A DNA stretch of 6,405 bases from positions 1 through 6,405 of the forward strand of contig JAAZID010000216.1 in assembly GCA_012510295.1 (NCBI GenBank). The letters are read 5' to 3'. Below the pieces are notes generated by a model that saw nothing but the letters and a program-made list of their open reading frames with translations, did no database searches and was not told the DNA's origin. Position numbers and translations under genes: made by a program. The DNA comes from Methanomicrobiales archaeon (GTDB lineage: Archaea; Halobacteriota; Methanomicrobia; Methanomicrobiales; Methanoculleaceae). This document shows, in pieces, positions 4,406 to 6,405 of the stretch (its first letter is position 1; each line of letters starts with the position of its first letter).

Positions 4406-5632
4406 TTATGTCCCGATCGTCCAGCTGCTCATGTAAGTCTCCTGTTCCGGTGTCAGCCGGTCGATGGAGAGGCCAAGGGAAGCAAGCTTCAACCGTGCCA
4501 CCTCCTCATCGATGGCTGAGGGGACATCATGCACACCTGGAGCAAGCTCCCGGCCGTGTTTTGCGATAAACTCTGCCGAAAGGGCCTGGACTGAGAAACT
4601 CAGGTCCATCACCTCGATGGGATGGCCCATGCCCTTTGGTGTTGCGAGGTTCACGAGTCTCCCCTCAGCGAGGACATGAATGGCCTTGCCATCGATGTTG
4701 TAGGTATCGATACCGTCACGGTGGACGGTGGAGTCAGCGTGTGATGCAAGCCACTCTACGTCGATCTCCACGTTAAAGTGTCCGGCGTTGGCGAGGATGG
4801 CCCCGTTCTTCAGGTTCGGGAAGTGCCGCTCCGTGATGACCCCCATGTTCCCGGTGGTCGTGACAAAGATATCACCGAGGGGGGCCGCCTGGTCCATCGT
4901 CATGACATCAAACCCATCCATGTGCGCCTCAAGCGCCCTCCTCGGATCGACTTCGGTCACGATGACGCGGGCGCCGAGACTCCGGGCCTTCTGCGCAAGC
5001 CCCCGGCCGCAGAAACCATATCCCGCGACGACGATCCGCTTCCCGGCGATGAGGACGTTTGTCGTTATCATGATGGACGAAAGCGAGCTCTCCCCGGTGC
5101 CGTGGACATTGTCGAAGTGGTGCTTCATCGGGGTGTCGTTGACAGCGATGACTGGAAACGCGAGCGCCCCATCCCGGGCCATCGCCCTGAGCCGGTGGAT
5201 ACCGGTCGTGGTCTCCTCGCACCCGCCGATGATCGAGTCCAGCACCTCCCGCCGCTCGGTGTGGATACGGTGGATCAGGTCCATACCGTCATCGATGGTG
5301 ATGGCAGGCCGGGCATCAAGCACGCGGTCGATGGCCGCGTAGTACTCCTCGGCATCGGCGCCACGCCGGGCGTAGGAGTGGATCCCCTCCCGGGTATTGA
5401 GTGCCTCTGAGACATCATCCTGGGTCGAGAGGGGGTTGCACCCCGTGATATAAACTTCCGCACCACCTGCTGCCAGGGTCTCGACCAGCACCGCGGTCTT
5501 TGCCTCGACATGCAGGGCCATACCGACGGTCATGCCGGCAAACGGCCTCTCCTCACTGAAACGCTCCCGGATGGACGAGAGTACCGGCATGTACTGCCCT
5601 GCCCACGCGATCTTAAGATCTCCAGACTTCAT
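4406..5632 (-). CDS. ahcY: S-adenosyl-/S-inosyl-homocysteine hydrolase, archaeal type
   Basis: This cytoplasmic NAD-dependent enzyme splits the homocysteine by-product of SAM methylation; in methanogens the orthologue acts on S-inosyl-homocysteine (SIHH), formed first by deamination. From the ATG at 5632 it has 408 residues. Visible motifs are [10 protein letters not shown] with His41, [11 protein letters not shown] (63-73), IDDGMDL (113-119, catalytic Asp), GCEETTTG (137-144, catalytic Glu), [12 protein letters not shown] (164-175, with Lys170 and Asp174), the NAD-binding Rossmann turn AGYGFCGRG (203-211), AGHFNVE (283-289, His285), and an end at SSWTIGT with no eukaryotic-type KPDHYRY tail. 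It closely resembles M. jannaschii SIHH as I recall that sequence. The reading frame is open back to an ATG at 5698, but the extra 22 residues match nothing known to me; the shorter start fits the family N terminus ([17 protein letters not shown]) and has GGTG 6 bases before it. Substrate preference is inferred from lineage. Confidence 0.95.
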   Translation of the reverse strand: MKSGDLKIAWAGQYMPVLSSIRERFSEERPFAGMTVGMALHVEAKTAVLVETLAAGGAEVYITGCNPLSTQDDVSEALNTREGIHSYARRGADAEEYYAAIDRVLDARPAITIDDGMDLIHRIHTERREVLDSIIGGCEETTTGIHRLRAMARDGALAFPVIAVNDTPMKHHFDNVHGTGESSLSSIMITTNVLIAGKRIVVAGYGFCGRGLAQKARSLGARVIVTEVDPRRALEAHMDGFDVMTMDQAAPLGDIFVTTTGNMGVITERHFPNLKNGAILANAGHFNVEIDVEWLASHADSTVHRDGIDTYNIDGKAIHVLAEGRLVNLATPKGMGHPIEVMDLSFSVQALSAEFIAKHGRELAPGVHDVPSAIDEEVARLKLASLGLSIDRLTPEQETYMSSWTIGT

Positions 5633-5657
5633 CAAATACACCAGACCACTTTTCTGC

Positions 5658-5673
5658 CCGGAGACTCCTCCGG
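5658..5673 (-). promoter_or_regulatory. Perfect leader hairpin upstream of the homocysteine hydrolase gene
   Basis: On the minus strand, CCGGAG-GAGT-CTCCGG forms a perfect six-base stem with a four-base loop, 25 bases before the ATG at 5632. With transcription from the TATA-like box near 5706 it would lie inside the leader. It does not show the pseudoknot layout of known SAH riboswitches. If the 5698 start were used, it would be coding. Confidence 0.4.
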
Positions 5674-5701
5674 TTTGCCTGTAAAGGTATCTACCCATAT
5701 C

Positions 5702-5709
5702 ACTTAAAC
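5702..5709 (-). promoter_or_regulatory. Candidate TATA box of the homocysteine hydrolase gene
   Basis: GTTTAAGT on the minus strand, at about 5702-5709, would place transcription start near 5680, about 48 bases before the ATG at 5632. If correct, the ATG at 5698 lies upstream of the transcript and cannot be used, which supports the shorter protein. Confidence 0.4.
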
Positions 5710-5847
5710 TTGAGGATATTGTGCGATTCCTGTGGAGGAGGTGTCTCGTACATTCTCCGGATGTTCCCGCCTGCCTCCCTTCACGGCCGGATAGTCCGAT
5801 CGGGGAAGGTTCATATCAGTCGCAGACAACCCAGATCCCGATCAGCA

Positions 5848-6405
5848 GTGTCCGGTTCAGTCGTGACGGGAGACTTCTTTGCGGCACACGATGCCCCCGA
5901 CCACCCCGAGTCAGAGGCCCGTCTGGTGGCTGCTTTAGCCGGGGTGCCGGATAGCGCCCGGCGCATAGCACCGGAGAAGGCCCATCCCACAGACCTGGCA
6001 CTGGTGCACACCCATAAACACATCGCCGCCATCCGCTCGCTCTGCAAGGAGTGCCCCCCGGACAGGATCTGCTACCTCGACCCCGATACCTACGTCACCC
6101 GGGGATCGTTTGATGCGGCACTGTATGCTGCCGGGGCTACCTGGCAGGCGGTGGATCAGGCGCTCAACGGTGAGAGCTCATTTGCCCTGGTGCGCCCGCC
6201 CGGGCACCATGCCACACCCGACCGGGCCATGGGGTTCTGCCTCTTCAACAACATCGCCGTCGCTGCAGCCCGGGCGCTCCGCGAAGTCGACCGGATCGCC
6301 ATCGTGGACTGGGATCTGCACCACGGTAACGGAACACAGGCCGCCTTCTATACCTCTGACCGGGTACTCTACTGCTCGGTCCACCAGATGGGAATCTTCC
6401 CGGGG
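5848..6405 (+). CDS. Histone-deacetylase-family zinc hydrolase, N-terminal part (cut by window end)
   Basis: The family removes acyl groups from acetylated amines such as polyamines, acetoin-pathway substrates or lysine in proteins; the archaeal substrate is not known from sequence. About 186 residues are visible, half of a usual 330-380. Motifs, numbered from the GTG at 5848: DHPES (18-22, the 'HPE' motif), RPPGHHA with the catalytic pair His120-His121, GFCLFNN just after it, and DWDLHHGNGTQ with zinc ligands Asp156 and His158. The third zinc ligand and the active-site Tyr lie beyond the window. The frame is open back to an ATG at 5761, but the stretch before about 5848 is Arg/Ser-rich and unlike the family, which starts a few residues before TGDFFAAHD. 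GTG 5848 or GTG 5863 are the likely starts; neither has a good Shine-Dalgarno sequence, though TTCATATC near 5810-5817 could be a TATA box for a short-leader message from 5848. Confidence 0.88.
   Translation, partial: MSGSVVTGDFFAAHDAPDHPESEARLVAALAGVPDSARRIAPEKAHPTDLALVHTHKHIAAIRSLCKECPPDRICYLDPDTYVTRGSFDAALYAAGATWQAVDQALNGESSFALVRPPGHHATPDRAMGFCLFNNIAVAAARALREVDRIAIVDWDLHHGNGTQAAFYTSDRVLYCSVHQMGIFPG

Noticed and set aside
4168..4569. Plus-strand frame starting GTG with an in-frame HKHP repeat
   Set aside because: The repeat is in frame, but the frame runs on through the hairpin and into the antisense of the homocysteine hydrolase C terminus, has no ribosome site and no domain. I treat the repeat as DNA-level structure.
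4728..5410. Long plus-strand open frames (about 204 and 210 residues) opposite the homocysteine hydrolase gene
   Set aside because: They lie fully antisense to a strongly recognised enzyme, have no family-like motifs, and arise readily from the high GC content at third codon positions.

Overview
The window looks like chromosomal DNA from a GC-rich methanogenic archaeon, most likely of the order Methanomicrobiales (a Methanoculleus-like organism). This is inferred from three things. The S-adenosylhomocysteinase-like protein is of the archaeal/methanogen type, with a C terminus ending in Gly-Thr and no eukaryotic-type tail. Several genes have an archaeal TATA-like box about 25-30 bp before a very short leader. 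The substrate-binding protein is a lipoprotein with an archaeal-style lipobox. No rRNA or tRNA is present, so the genus cannot be fixed from this window.

Layout. (1) Positions 1 to about 620, minus strand: one end of an IS200/IS605-family element. It has a tnpA Y1 transposase broken by two frameshifts, followed with no gap by the first 55 codons of tnpB, which runs off the window edge. (2) About 629-667: two GC-rich hairpins between the element and the next operon. (3) 731-3088, minus strand: a molybdate (possibly tungstate) ABC importer operon, modA-modB-modC, with overlapping genes and its promoter region at about 3089-3200. (4) 3355-3639, minus strand: a small ribbon-helix-helix DNA-binding protein. 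(5) 3757-4149, plus strand: a small protein with four CxxC pairs (two zinc ribbons), divergent from the ribbon-helix-helix gene across 117 bp that contain two inverted repeats. (6) 4150-4405: noncoding, with a 13-bp direct repeat flanking a perfect inverted repeat, then a 15-bp-stem hairpin between convergent genes. (7) 4406-5632, minus strand: S-adenosyl- or S-inosyl-homocysteine hydrolase. (8) 5848-6405, plus strand: the N-terminal part of a histone-deacetylase-family zinc hydrolase, cut by the window end.

How the genes fit together. The mod operon supplies oxyanion (Mo or W) for the molybdopterin enzymes of methanogenesis, such as formylmethanofuran dehydrogenase and formate dehydrogenase. 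The homocysteine hydrolase recycles the by-product of SAM-dependent methylation. The ribbon-helix-helix and zinc-ribbon genes are a plausible regulatory pair of unknown target. Nothing in the window is clearly a new defence or mobile system. The least explained parts are the RHH/zinc-ribbon divergent pair and the repeat-plus-hairpin block at 4170-4365.
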